This document shows, one piece after another, positions 8,976 through 18,732 of a stretch of 33,180 nucleotides of DNA. The translations under genes and the position numbers were made by a program. The notes under the pieces are model-generated. The model was given only the letters and a program-made list of their open reading frames with translations. It searched no databases and was not told the origin of the DNA. How positions within the stretch are numbered: the first letter of the stretch is position 1; each line of letters opens with the position of its first letter. The stretch comes from Candidatus Aminicenantota bacterium (GTDB taxonomy: Bacteria > Acidobacteriota > Aminicenantia > Aminicenantales > Aminicenantaceae). Location of the stretch: assembly GCA_023133225.1 (NCBI GenBank), contig JAGLWV010000014.1:1-33180 (forward strand). The letters run 5' to 3'.

Positions 8976-10711
8976 CAAAAAAAGAAGAAAAAGAAGAAAA
9001 CATCTCTGCTGAAGAGTACGAAAACTTACTGGACCAATACCAATTCAGCGCTAAAGAAATAATCCCGGGGAAAATAGTCAAAGGGAAAGTGATTAAAGTC
9101 ACTAAAACCCATGTTCTCATAGACATCGGATTCAAATCCGAAGGAATCATTCCTGCTGAGGATTTTTCTGATAATCAGAACTTCGATGAGCTCCGTCCGG
9201 GAGACGCTATCGAGGCCTTCCTGGAGAGAAGCGATCCGAAAGATGGCTATCTTGTTCTCTCCCATAAAAAAGCGATCGCTCTCAAAGCTTTGGATGAGCT
9301 TGAAAAAATATATCAACAGAATAGCTGGATAATAGGAAAGATAACGGAAAAAACGAAAAACGGATATACTGTCAATGTGGGAATCAAGGCTTTCCTTCCA
9401 GCTTCACATGCTGATATAAGAGCAGTCCAGGAGCCAGAAAAACTCATAGGAAATACATATAAATTTAAAGTTATAAAATTTGACAGAAAAAGTGAAAATG
9501 CAGTTCTTTCCCGTAAGTTCTTTCTCCAGGATGAAAATGAAAAAAGGAAAAGGCAAGTTTTCAGCAAGATCAGTCAAGGACAAAAAATTAAGGGTCAAGT
9601 CAAGTCCTTGACCAAATTCGGAGCATTCATTGACTTGGGTGGAGTGGAAGGTCTTCTCCATATATCAGATATGTCTTGGGGAAAGGTCGGTCATCCCTCA
9701 GAAGTTTTCAGAGTCGGACAGGAAGTAGAAGTTGTTGTTCTCGATTTCAAAGAAAAAGAGGAAAGGATCTCTTTAGGCTACAAACAGCTGACCCCTGATC
9801 CGTGGGAAAGCCTGGAAGAAAAATATAAAGTTGGACAGAAAAAGAAGGGAAACGTCGTAAGCTTAACGGATTTTGGCGCCTTTGTTGAACTGGAAAGTGG
9901 AGTCGAAGGTTTAATCCACATTTCAGACCTGACTTGGTCTCGAAAGCTTATTCATCCAAAAAAAATTCTCTCCCCAGGCGAAGAGGTCATGGTTTCTATT
10001 CTGGATATTAATTCCTCCGCTAAAAGAATCTCATTAGGTCTCAAGCAAATATCCCCTCATCCTCTAGAACTTCTCAAGCAGAAATACAGTATTGGTTCCC
10101 GAGTCAAAGGCACTATAACAAGCATAACTGATTTTGGCGCTTTCATGGAAGTTGAAAAAGGAATCGAAGGTCTCATTCATATTTCTGACATCAGTTGGGA
10201 AAAAATCAAACATTCTTCAGAAAAGCTAAAAGTTGGCGAGGAAGTAGAGGCCATCATTTTAAACATTAATGTAGAGAAGCAAAAATTATCCCTTGGCATA
10301 AAACAGCTTGAGGGTGATATCTGGGAGGATTTTTTTGATAGACAAAAAATTGGAGACCTGGTCAAAGTGAAGATTGTCCGCCTTACTGATTTTGGAGTTT
10401 TTGTGGAAATAACTCCAGGAATTGAGGGAGTTGTTTTTCTCTCTGAGCTAGATGAGAAAAAGATAGAAAATCCGGAAGAGGACTTTCAAGTTGGAGATGA
10501 ACGTTTAGCAAAAATCATAAAGATGAACTCCAAAGATAACAAAATATCTCTTAGCTTTAGACAGGCCCAGATAGAGATGCAAAAATTGGAGTATCAAAAA
10601 TATGTTCAAACCCAGAGCGGTAGATTAACTCTTGGGGATGTCTTCAAAGAACAGCTCAGTAAAATGCGCTCTCCAAAAAAAGCAAAAAAAAAGGAGGAAA
10701 AAGATGATTAA
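8963..10711 (+). CDS. rpsA: Ribosomal protein S1, six S1 domains
   Basis: Six OB/S1 repeats, e.g. GQKIKGQVKSLTKFGAFIDLGGVEGLLHISDMSW. Confidence 0.95.
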   Translation: MSEITKKEEKEENISAEEYENLLDQYQFSAKEIIPGKIVKGKVIKVTKTHVLIDIGFKSEGIIPAEDFSDNQNFDELRPGDAIEAFLERSDPKDGYLVLSHKKAIALKALDELEKIYQQNSWIIGKITEKTKNGYTVNVGIKAFLPASHADIRAVQEPEKLIGNTYKFKVIKFDRKSENAVLSRKFFLQDENEKRKRQVFSKISQGQKIKGQVKSLTKFGAFIDLGGVEGLLHISDMSWGKVGHPSEVFRVGQEVEVVVLDFKEKEERISLGYKQLTPDPWESLEEKYKVGQKKKGNVVSLTDFGAFVELESGVEGLIHISDLTWSRKLIHPKKILSPGEEVMVSILDINSSAKRISLGLKQISPHPLELLKQKYSIGSRVKGTITSITDFGAFMEVEKGIEGLIHISDISWEKIKHSSEKLKVGEEVEAIILNINVEKQKLSLGIKQLEGDIWEDFFDRQKIGDLVKVKIVRLTDFGVFVEITPGIEGVVFLSELDEKKIENPEEDFQVGDERLAKIIKMNSKDNKISLSFRQAQIEMQKLEYQKYVQTQSGRLTLGDVFKEQLSKMRSPKKAKKKEEKDD

Positions 10712-10985
10712 AGCCGACTTAATCAACAAAATTTCCAAAGAAATGAATATTTCCAAACAGGAGGCAGAAACGGGGGTGAATCTTTTCTTTGAGACAATCA
10801 AAGAAGCCATCATGAGGGGAGAAGAAATAGAGTTAAGAGGTTTTGGGAGTTTTCGTTTTCGGCAGAGAAATTCACGCTCAGGGAGAAATCCTCGAACCGG
10901 TGAACCAGTTCATGTTCCTCCAAAAAAAGTTTTGTATTTTAAGCCCAGTAAAATTTTGAAGAATCTGATAAATAGAAAAAAATAA
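10704..10985 (+). CDS. HU/IHF-family DNA-binding protein (start set at ATG 10704)
   Basis: AAGGAGG RBS upstream of ATG 10704; GSFRFRQRNSRSGRNPRTGEPVHVPPKKVLYFKPSK. Confidence 0.93.
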   Translation: MIKADLINKISKEMNISKQEAETGVNLFFETIKEAIMRGEEIELRGFGSFRFRQRNSRSGRNPRTGEPVHVPPKKVLYFKPSKILKNLINRKK

Positions 10986-11482
10986 TGGAATACATCTCTG
11001 CTCCCTGGAGAGAAGAATATGTAAGGCAGATTTTCAAAATGAACGAATGCATTTTTTGCCGGGCCATTAAACTGAAAAACGACAGAGATGCCCTCATCCT
11101 CTTTAGAGGTACTCACAATTTCATTGTTTTAAATAAATATCCATACACAACTGGCCATCTGATGATTGCTCCTTACAAACACCTTGCCACATTTGAAGGA
11201 GCAAAAAAAGAATCAAGTGATGAAATGACAGATCTTCTCAAACTAAGCCTGAAGGCTTTGAAAAAAGAATATCGTCCGCATGGTTTCAACACCGGTATGA
11301 ACATAGGGAAAAGTGCTGGAGCAGGGATTGCGGATCATTATCATTTTCATGTCATCCCCCGTTGGACCGGGGATTCAAATTTTATGGCTATTGTTGGCAA
11401 AACTAAGGTCATGATGACTGATCTGGAAACAACGTACGACCGGCTTCTTCCTCTCTTTCAGAAATTAAAAATGGAACCGTAA
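10985..11482 (+). CDS. HIT-domain protein
   Basis: CIFCRAI, NKYPYTTGHLMIAPYKH, ADHYHFHVIPRW histidine triad. Confidence 0.9.
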   Translation: MEYISAPWREEYVRQIFKMNECIFCRAIKLKNDRDALILFRGTHNFIVLNKYPYTTGHLMIAPYKHLATFEGAKKESSDEMTDLLKLSLKALKKEYRPHGFNTGMNIGKSAGAGIADHYHFHVIPRWTGDSNFMAIVGKTKVMMTDLETTYDRLLPLFQKLKMEP

Positions 11483-11551
11483 AGAGCACAAAAGTTCCCT
11501 CTTTTATTAGGGAAAAAGCAACCATACTCTAAAAAAAACTAAAAAGGAAAA

Positions 11552-12694
11552 ATGAACTTCGAACTCTCAGAAGACCAACAGCTACTTAAGAAAATGGTCA
11601 AAGAATTCGCCCAAAAAGAAATCGCCCCAAAAGCACATCTTTTCGAAGATAAACATGAATTCCCGCGGGAACTTCTAGCAAAACTTGCAGAGCTTGGCAT
11701 CCTGGGTATGACTGTTCCTGCAGAATATGGAGGCACAAAAACAAACTTTCTTTCCTTAATCATCGCTCTGGAAGAAATCAGTTGTATCTCCGCTTCACTC
11801 TCTGTCATTGTGAGCGTTCACTGTTCTCTTTTTTGTTATGCCATCCAGAAGTTTGGAAGCGAAATGCAGAAAAAAAAATATCTTCCAAAAGCGGCAAAAG
11901 GTGAGATAGTGGGAGCTTTTTCTCTATCAGAGCCAGGAGCGGGTTCAGATGCCATAAATCTCAAAACAAGGGCCGTAAGACAAGGAGATCACTATATTTT
12001 AAACGGCACTAAGTCCTGGGTTACAAGCGGAAGCGAAGCAGAAGCCTCTATTATCTTTGCCACGACGAAAAAGGAACATGGTGTGAAGAAATTGAGTGCT
12101 TTTATCATCGAGGAAAATTTTCCGGGATTTCATATCTCCAAGATTGAAGAAAAAATGGGTTTGCATTCTTCCTTAACTTCAGAGATTTCCTTAGAAGATT
12201 GTAAGGTCCCTTTAGAAAATCGTTTAGGGGAAGAAGGGAAGGGAGCATCTATCGCCTTTCACTGCCTTGATGGCTCAAGAATCGGCATTGCCGCGCAGGC
12301 CATCGGCCTTGCCAATGAGGCCCTGAATGAGGCTGTTCGATATGCAAAACAAAGAGAGGCTTTCGGCAAAACAATATCTGAATTTCAAGCCATTCAATTT
12401 ATGCTAGCCGATATGGCCACACTCATAGAAGCCTCTCGATTGCTCGCATACAAAGCCGCTTATCTAAGAGATAAAGGCAAGCCCTTTTCCAAAGAGGCTT
12501 CAATGGCCAAACTTTTCGCTTCTGAAGCTGCCAAAAAAATAGTAGATCAAGCTTTGCAAATTCACGGTGGCTATGGCTATTCCAAAGAATTTTTTATCGA
12601 ACAACTCTACCGAGATGCCAGAGTTTTCACTCTATATGAAGGGACTTCTGAAATCCAACGCCTGGTCATCTCCCGACATTTGTTAAAAGAATAA
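11552..12694 (+). CDS. Acyl-CoA dehydrogenase
   Basis: FSLSEPGAGSDA, ILNGTKSWVTSGSEA, QIHGGYGYSKEFFIEQLYRDARVFTLYEGTSEIQ. Confidence 0.95.
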   Translation: MNFELSEDQQLLKKMVKEFAQKEIAPKAHLFEDKHEFPRELLAKLAELGILGMTVPAEYGGTKTNFLSLIIALEEISCISASLSVIVSVHCSLFCYAIQKFGSEMQKKKYLPKAAKGEIVGAFSLSEPGAGSDAINLKTRAVRQGDHYILNGTKSWVTSGSEAEASIIFATTKKEHGVKKLSAFIIEENFPGFHISKIEEKMGLHSSLTSEISLEDCKVPLENRLGEEGKGASIAFHCLDGSRIGIAAQAIGLANEALNEAVRYAKQREAFGKTISEFQAIQFMLADMATLIEASRLLAYKAAYLRDKGKPFSKEASMAKLFASEAAKKIVDQALQIHGGYGYSKEFFIEQLYRDARVFTLYEGTSEIQRLVISRHLLKE

Positions 12695-12706
12695 TGAGGT
12701 GAGAGC

Positions 12707-14632
12707 ATGTTAAAAGCAATGAGAAAAAACATAAAGTCATTGGCTCCTTTTTTATGGATTGTGATTGCAGCCTTTATCATTACTATTTTTGCGGTATGGG
12801 GAGGAGCTGGCCGTCTGGGAAAAGCAAGAGGATCAAACATCCTTATCAAAGTAGGAAAAGAAAAAATATCCGTTGATATATACAATCAAAATCTAAGAAA
12901 TAGGCTCGAGGCGCTAAGAAGAGACTTTGAAGATCTCGATAGTAAACTCATCCAGCAGCTTAATATTCCCCAGCAGGTTCTGGATCAGATCATTCAACGA
13001 TCTATCCTGCTTCAAACAGCTCAAAATATGGGCATAGATGCTTCAGACGAGGAAATTCGAAGCGAAATATTTAGCCTCTTTCAAAGGGATGGAAAATTCA
13101 TCGGGTTTGATGAATACCAAAGAATTCTTGATATTAACAGGTATACGGTCTCAAAATATGAAGAGAGCCTCAGAGAAGATATCATACGCAACAAGATCAT
13201 AAAAGTCATCACAGCAGGAATCACTTTCACTCCTGAGGAACTCTGGGAAAACTACAAAAACAGGAACGAATCCGCCAAGATGGAATATGTCATCCTTGAA
13301 ATGGACAAGATGGAACTGAAAGAAGAGTCTACAAAAGAAGAGATTCAAAAATACTTTGAAAAGAATAAAGAAAAATACAAAATCCCGGAAAAGAGAGAGG
13401 CGACATTCGTCTTTTTCAAGACCGAAGATATAAAAAAAGAGATCGAACTGGCTGATTCAGAAATCGAGAAATATTACAAGGATAACTTACCCCAATTTAA
13501 AGAACCAGAAAAAATGAAAGTCAGCAGAATATATCTTCCTTATGAGGACAAAGGAGAAGAATTTATCGCCGGGAAAGCTCAAGATATTCTGGAGAAGATT
13601 AAAAGTGGTGAAAACTTCGGTATATTGGCAAAAAAGAATTCCAAAGATGAGAAAGCCGAAGAGGGCGGCGACTGGGGTCTTTTTGAGTGGAAGTCATTAT
13701 CTTCTGTGGAGCAGAAAGAAATTGAACAACTCTCTAAGGGAGATGTATCCGGTGCTATTGAATTCGAAGATGGAATTTCTATCCTGAAAGTTACAGAAAA
13801 AGAACCACCTGTTACAAATTCCCTGGAGGAGGTCAAAGAAAGGATTAAGAGTATCCTCGAAGACCAGAAAGCAAGGGAGCTGGCTGAAGAGAGAATTCGC
13901 AGGCTGGAAAGAGGAGCTCAAAAAGAACAAAGCCTCGAAGTGGCCGCTCAGATAATCGGTTTAGAAATCAGAAAAACGGGCCTCCTCAAAGAGAGAGAAG
14001 GCATAGAAGACATCGATCCTTCCGGCACGATAAGCACTAACCTTTTCCAGCTTGAAGAAAGAGAAATCTCTTCTCCAATCTATACTTACATGGGGATTGG
14101 AATTGTCCAGCTCAAAAAAATTGAACTCCCCCGTCAAGCGGATTTAGAAGAAGTCAAAGATGAAGTTAAAGAAGGACTGTTGGATTTAAAAAAGAAAGAA
14201 AAAGCTCTTAAGAAAATGAAACAGGTCAAAGCAGAGCTCAAAAGGAGAAACCTCGAGGATTTGGCTGAAAAATACAAACTTGAATACTATACTGCTGATG
14301 AGCACAAGCGAGAGCAGTATCTGAGCATTATCGGACAAAATTCTAAAGTCGACCAGCTAGCTTTTTCCCTCTCTTTACAGGAAACAAGTGAACCTCTCGA
14401 GTTTGAAGGCGGCTATGCTATGATAAGATTACTCGACAGGAAAAATATCTCTCAAGAAGATTTTGAGAAAGAAAAGGAAAAAGAGATAGAAAATTTGCTG
14501 GAGATGAAAAAAAACAGATTCTTCCATTCTTACATGATAAAATTGAGAGAAGAAATCGGATTCAACATAAAAAGCGATCTTTTCTTTAAGACCATTTCTG
14601 ATGTCCTCTCCATGTATGGGGGACAAAACTAA
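12707..14632 (+). CDS. SurA/PpiD-like periplasmic peptidyl-prolyl isomerase
   Basis: N-terminal TM anchor, SurA_N-like helical region, PPIC-like segment AQDILEKIKSGENFGILAKKNSKDEKAEEGGDWGLF. Confidence 0.85.
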   Translation: MLKAMRKNIKSLAPFLWIVIAAFIITIFAVWGGAGRLGKARGSNILIKVGKEKISVDIYNQNLRNRLEALRRDFEDLDSKLIQQLNIPQQVLDQIIQRSILLQTAQNMGIDASDEEIRSEIFSLFQRDGKFIGFDEYQRILDINRYTVSKYEESLREDIIRNKIIKVITAGITFTPEELWENYKNRNESAKMEYVILEMDKMELKEESTKEEIQKYFEKNKEKYKIPEKREATFVFFKTEDIKKEIELADSEIEKYYKDNLPQFKEPEKMKVSRIYLPYEDKGEEFIAGKAQDILEKIKSGENFGILAKKNSKDEKAEEGGDWGLFEWKSLSSVEQKEIEQLSKGDVSGAIEFEDGISILKVTEKEPPVTNSLEEVKERIKSILEDQKARELAEERIRRLERGAQKEQSLEVAAQIIGLEIRKTGLLKEREGIEDIDPSGTISTNLFQLEEREISSPIYTYMGIGIVQLKKIELPRQADLEEVKDEVKEGLLDLKKKEKALKKMKQVKAELKRRNLEDLAEKYKLEYYTADEHKREQYLSIIGQNSKVDQLAFSLSLQETSEPLEFEGGYAMIRLLDRKNISQEDFEKEKEKEIENLLEMKKNRFFHSYMIKLREEIGFNIKSDLFFKTISDVLSMYGGQN

Positions 14633-14701
14633 AAAATCGGAGATATTTCTTTTTTATCTGTTTGCCTATATCAGCTTACTGAAAGTAAAAAGTATTATAA
14701 G

Positions 14702-14725
14702 AAAAAGAGAACCGTCCCTATTTTT
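14702..14725. repeat. REP-like half element AAAAAGAGAACCGTCCCTATTTTT
   Basis: A-tract plus GGGACGGTTCTC core (minus strand); overlaps the stop codon of the plsC-like gene. Confidence 0.5.
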
Positions 14726-15518
14726 CCAAATTTTGTGATTTGACAATTTCATAAATAAGGGCTTTCACCCTTTTTTCCAGTGCTTTTCTGAACCGATTCA
14801 CTGTTTCAGTGGGTTCTCCCTCTAAATAATCATGGACATACATGGGTTCCCCGACATTAACCTTGATCTTTGTCGGAATCATAAGAGGAACCTGCGTTCC
14901 AAATATTGCTATGGGAGTTACGGGAACAATGATTCCTTCTTTATATAAATTATAGGAAATGATGGGTACTCCTTTCCTAAAATAACTCATATAAGGATTA
15001 GGACCTATTTTTGTTATACGGCCATGCCCTTGAAGTGTAATGATTGCTCTTCCATCTCTTAGATATTCCTGACATCGCTCCATGGCCTTAGTCCTTCCCA
15101 TGTCTAGATCCACAGGAATAGCCCCTATTTTACTCATGTTGGTTGAAACAAACTTGACAAAAAGAGATTTTATGGGGCTTAAGATTAAATCCACGAAAAG
15201 ACCGAAATTTTTCAGATGTTTTATCAGATGATCTCGAATAAGACGAGTACATTCATCCTTGTCAAAGAGCACCCTGTTAGCTGTAAAAAATATATGCCTG
15301 GGAACTATTTTTGATAGAGTCGCAATATCTTTAAATGTACCGACGTGATTTCCAATTATGATATTTGGTCCCTTTTTGATAAAATTTTCCTTGCCTCTAA
15401 TCACAACTTTTTTCCCAAGAAGGGAAATATTGGTGAGCGCTTTTATAATAGGCTCTATCCGCTTATATTCCTCTTCAAAAGTTGTCATTAGCACATTTCT
15501 AATTATCTGGGTAACCAT
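14718..15518 (-). CDS. PlsC-like 1-acyl-sn-glycerol-3-phosphate acyltransferase family
   Basis: IIGNHVGTFKDIA (NHx4D) and downstream acyltransferase-like layout; motif III is atypical (LQGHGRI). Confidence 0.75.
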   Translation of the reverse strand: MVTQIIRNVLMTTFEEEYKRIEPIIKALTNISLLGKKVVIRGKENFIKKGPNIIIGNHVGTFKDIATLSKIVPRHIFFTANRVLFDKDECTRLIRDHLIKHLKNFGLFVDLILSPIKSLFVKFVSTNMSKIGAIPVDLDMGRTKAMERCQEYLRDGRAIITLQGHGRITKIGPNPYMSYFRKGVPIISYNLYKEGIIVPVTPIAIFGTQVPLMIPTKIKVNVGEPMYVHDYLEGEPTETVNRFRKALEKRVKALIYEIVKSQNLEK

Positions 15519-15549
15519 TTTAAGCTAATTCAAAAAAAAATTCAAAGGG

Positions 15550-15797
15550 GGTTTTGGGGGATAGCCTCGCTCCCATTCAGATTTTTAACGCCATTCTTCA
15601 CTCAGCCTTCTCGGCGGCCTCGGAACTCCGCACCACAGTTCATGACATACACCGTATACTTTCTTTCATAACATGGCACATATCTTTTTTCCATCTCGTG
15701 CTCAAACATCTCGGCCGGTTGACTTCGTCAACTTTCCTCAAGGGCCGAGCTCCGAAGGCTAAATCTTCAATGGTCGCTTCGGCTATCCCCCAAAACC
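15550..15797 (-). repeat. 248-bp TIR element, full copy
   Basis: Bounded by GGTTTTGGGGGATAGCC / GGCTATCCCCCAAAACC; aligns without gaps over 248 bp to the copy at 28058-28305 in opposite orientation (24 mismatches by eye). Confidence 0.92.
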
Positions 15798-15827
15798 TTA
15801 GGCTCGAATTAAACAAGATATGCGACC

Positions 15828-15878
15828 AAAAAAGGGGACAGGCAACTATTTAATAAAAAGTAGCCTGTCCCCTTTTTT
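15828..15878. repeat. REPIN-like perfect hairpin, possible bidirectional terminator
   Basis: AAAAAAGGGGACAGGCAACT / AGTAGCCTGTCCCCTTTTTT, 20-bp arms with one mismatch, 11-nt loop, flanked by A/T tracts. Confidence 0.8.
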
Positions 15879-16047
15879 TCTTATTCCTCCTGGCAATGGC
15901 TGAGAGTTTTTGAATTTGTTGACTTGAACTTGCCAAAAACCTCAGCTTCAAATATTGTTATTATTGAAAAGAAAAGGAATACATGATAATTTAGCCAATA
16001 CAATACATCAAGAACTCCATTAAGGAGATTATTATAAGGAGGACAAA

Positions 16048-17223
16048 ATGCTAACCTTGATCCAGGAGAGCATGGTTTATGCCCCAGATTCTCTGGGAAA
16101 AAAAGATATATTGATCTTGGGGAGTAAAATCGGAGCCATCACCGAACCTGGAAAAATCAAGATCGAAGGTATGGATGTTCAAGTTATCAACGCCTCAGAT
16201 AAAATAGTAATTCCTGGATTTATTGATAGTCATGTTCACATTTTAGGAGGAGGAGGAGAAGGAGGGCCTGCAACAAGGGCTCCCGAAATTACTGTGGAAG
16301 ACATCGTCTCGAGCGGAGTCACAACTGTCATTGGCTGCCTGGGAACAGATGGAACAACGCGCCATATGGAATCCCTCCTGGCCAAGGCAAGGGGCCTTGA
16401 AGCGGAAGGAATCGCAACCTATATTTTCTCCGGCTCCTATCACATTCCCCCGGTTACAATCACAGGAAGCATTCTCTCCGATCTGGTTCTTATCGATAAA
16501 GTCATTGGCGCTGGAGAAATTGCTATCTCTGACCACCGCTCTTCACAGCCAAATTTCAAAGATGTAGCCCGCCTTGCTGCCGAATGCCGAGTGGGTGGTA
16601 TGCTGGGAGGGAAAGCAGGAGTTCTTCATTTTCACCTTGGTGACGGTCCCCGAAAATTAGAGATGCTTTTCAGGTTGATAAAAGAAACAGAAATTCCTCC
16701 CACACAGGTCATACCGACACACGTAAACCGCAACAGTGAACTTCTTGAAGAGGCAATTGAGTTTGTCCTCCGAGGAGGTACCATCGATTTAACGGCAGGC
16801 AACGACCCTGAAGCTCATGAAAATGGTGGAATCAGCATAGCTGAAGCTGTGCAACTCTCTCTTGAAAAAAAGGCTCCCCTCACCCAGATCACAGTCAGCT
16901 CTGACAGCAACGGAAGCATGCCTGTTTTTGACAAAAAAGGAAATCTCACCGGACTTACAATCGCCTCACAAAAAAGCCTTCATAAAAATTTCCATTATCT
17001 CATACGAAAGAAAATCCTCAGCTTACAGGATGCCATAAGGCTCTTTTCTACCAACCCTGCTACCTTTTATAAGCTCAATCACAAAGGAGAAATCCGAGTC
17101 GGAAAAGACGCTGATCTAGTTTTACTCGACAAAGATTACAATTTAACAGATTCTTTTGCGATGGGACGGATGATGATGTCCGATAGAAAGCTTATCGCTA
17201 AAGGGACTTTTAGTTCTGGATGA
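16048..17223 (+). CDS. iadA: Isoaspartyl dipeptidase (beta-aspartyl-peptidase)
   Basis: IPGFIDSHVHILGGGGEGGPATRAPEI amidohydrolase start, ISDHRSS, HVNRNSELLEEA, SSDSNGSMPVFD; RBS AAGGAGG. Confidence 0.9.
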   Translation: MLTLIQESMVYAPDSLGKKDILILGSKIGAITEPGKIKIEGMDVQVINASDKIVIPGFIDSHVHILGGGGEGGPATRAPEITVEDIVSSGVTTVIGCLGTDGTTRHMESLLAKARGLEAEGIATYIFSGSYHIPPVTITGSILSDLVLIDKVIGAGEIAISDHRSSQPNFKDVARLAAECRVGGMLGGKAGVLHFHLGDGPRKLEMLFRLIKETEIPPTQVIPTHVNRNSELLEEAIEFVLRGGTIDLTAGNDPEAHENGGISIAEAVQLSLEKKAPLTQITVSSDSNGSMPVFDKKGNLTGLTIASQKSLHKNFHYLIRKKILSLQDAIRLFSTNPATFYKLNHKGEIRVGKDADLVLLDKDYNLTDSFAMGRMMMSDRKLIAKGTFSSG

Positions 17224-17284
17224 AAAAAAAGTAAAACATAAAAAGTAAAAAATAAAACGATTTTAAAATAAAAAGGAACAAAAA

Positions 17285-18712
17285 ATGGAAAAAAAGATAA
17301 ACAATGAAATCAAAAAAACAAAAGAACCTGGCATTGTCATAGCCTTGACTCCTCTGATCTTTATGTTCCTTCTTTTTGGGATAGGCTATGGTATTTACGA
17401 AATCCAGCCTCCGGTTCTCCTCATCACCGCTGCCTTCATGACGGGGTGTTTAGGTCTTTTTTTGCGTTTCAAATGGAAAGATATGGAAAGGGGAATCGTG
17501 GACAGCATTCACAAAGCCATGCCGGCCATCCTGATTATGCTCTGTGTTGGCGTTCTCATCGGCTCATGGATTGCAAGCGGCACAATTCCCATGATAATCT
17601 ATTACGGATTGAAGCTCATATCCCCTCAATTTTTCCTGGTAACAGCCTGTTTTGTCTGTACGGTCACTTCTTTGGCAACCGGGACTTCATGGGGCACTAT
17701 CGGCACCCTGGGAGTCGCTTTTATTGGAATTGCTATGGGCTTGGGAATCCCCTTAGGTCCAGCAGCAGGAGCGATTGTTGCCGGAGCTTACTTTGGCGAC
17801 AAAATGTCTCCTTTTTCAGATATTGCCAATCTGGCGCCTATCACTGCGGGTTCGAACCTTTTTGACCATATCAAGCACATGCTCTGGTCAGCCACTCCTG
17901 CATGGCTTTTAGGTCTGATGATTTACTTCATAGTCGGACTCAGATATGGAGGAGGAAAAATCGAGCTCAAAGATATGACCATTATCACTCAAACAATAAA
18001 GGAAAACTTCAACTTTAATATCCTTCTCCTCCTTCCGATGGTAATCGTTTTTTACTTTGCATTCACCAAAAAACCGACCATCCCAGGAATGCTTCTCTCC
18101 TCTTTCATTGCAGGAATATTGGCCATTATTTTCCAGAAAGCCTCGATCCCTGAAGTGGCAGCAGCTATGAATACAGGCTACCAGGCCCATACTGGTGTGG
18201 AAGAGGTGGACAAGCTTATCTCTCAGGGTGGAATGATGAGCATGATGGGAGTTCAGCTTGTGGCCTTTACAGCCTTTAGCTTCGGGGGGATCCTGCAGCG
18301 GATAGGGCTTCTCTCTGTCATTCTTAATCGAGTGATGAAATTTACTAACAAGGTATGGAGCTTAGTGCTGACTACCATCTGCTCTTCAATTGTCACAGCC
18401 TTGCTCACAGCAAGCTCCTACCTCTCTATGATTCTTCCCGGAGAACTACTTTCTCCTATTTATAAGAAAAAAGGATTGGCTGCAAAAAATTTATCCCGGA
18501 TTGTCGAAGAAAGTGGCGCTATCATGGTTCCTCTTATTCCCTGGAGTATGGCTGGTGTTTTTATCACAGGAATTTTAGGAGTTCCAACTCTCTCTTATCT
18601 TCCATGGGCCATAATGAATTATGTATCCGTCGTGATTCTGGCCATTTATGGTTTTACGGGATTCACCATGGCTCCAAAAATAAGAGAAGACGAAACCCAG
18701 ATTGGAAGTTGA
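17285..18712 (+). CDS. NhaC-like Na+/H+ antiporter
   Basis: Polytopic; TSLATGTSWGTIGTLGVAFIGIAMGLGIPLGPAAGAIVAGAYFGDKMSPFSDIANLAPITAG. Confidence 0.88.
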   Translation: MEKKINNEIKKTKEPGIVIALTPLIFMFLLFGIGYGIYEIQPPVLLITAAFMTGCLGLFLRFKWKDMERGIVDSIHKAMPAILIMLCVGVLIGSWIASGTIPMIIYYGLKLISPQFFLVTACFVCTVTSLATGTSWGTIGTLGVAFIGIAMGLGIPLGPAAGAIVAGAYFGDKMSPFSDIANLAPITAGSNLFDHIKHMLWSATPAWLLGLMIYFIVGLRYGGGKIELKDMTIITQTIKENFNFNILLLLPMVIVFYFAFTKKPTIPGMLLSSFIAGILAIIFQKASIPEVAAAMNTGYQAHTGVEEVDKLISQGGMMSMMGVQLVAFTAFSFGGILQRIGLLSVILNRVMKFTNKVWSLVLTTICSSIVTALLTASSYLSMILPGELLSPIYKKKGLAAKNLSRIVEESGAIMVPLIPWSMAGVFITGILGVPTLSYLPWAIMNYVSVVILAIYGFTGFTMAPKIREDETQIGS

Positions 18713-18732
18713 ACACTAATTAGCCTGGATTA

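Noticed and set aside
11495-11514. TTCCCT/AGGGAA hairpin after the HIT gene
   Set aside because: Only a 6-bp stem and no U tract on the plus strand; too weak to call a terminator
15554-15853. 99-aa ORF on the plus strand as an ordinary gene
   Set aside because: It coincides with the repeat element from TIR to TIR plus adjacent sequence; no RBS; treated as repeat-derived and discussed as a finding
17446-17865. 139-aa plus-strand ORF inside nhaC
   Set aside because: Out-of-frame shadow of a well-supported membrane protein gene
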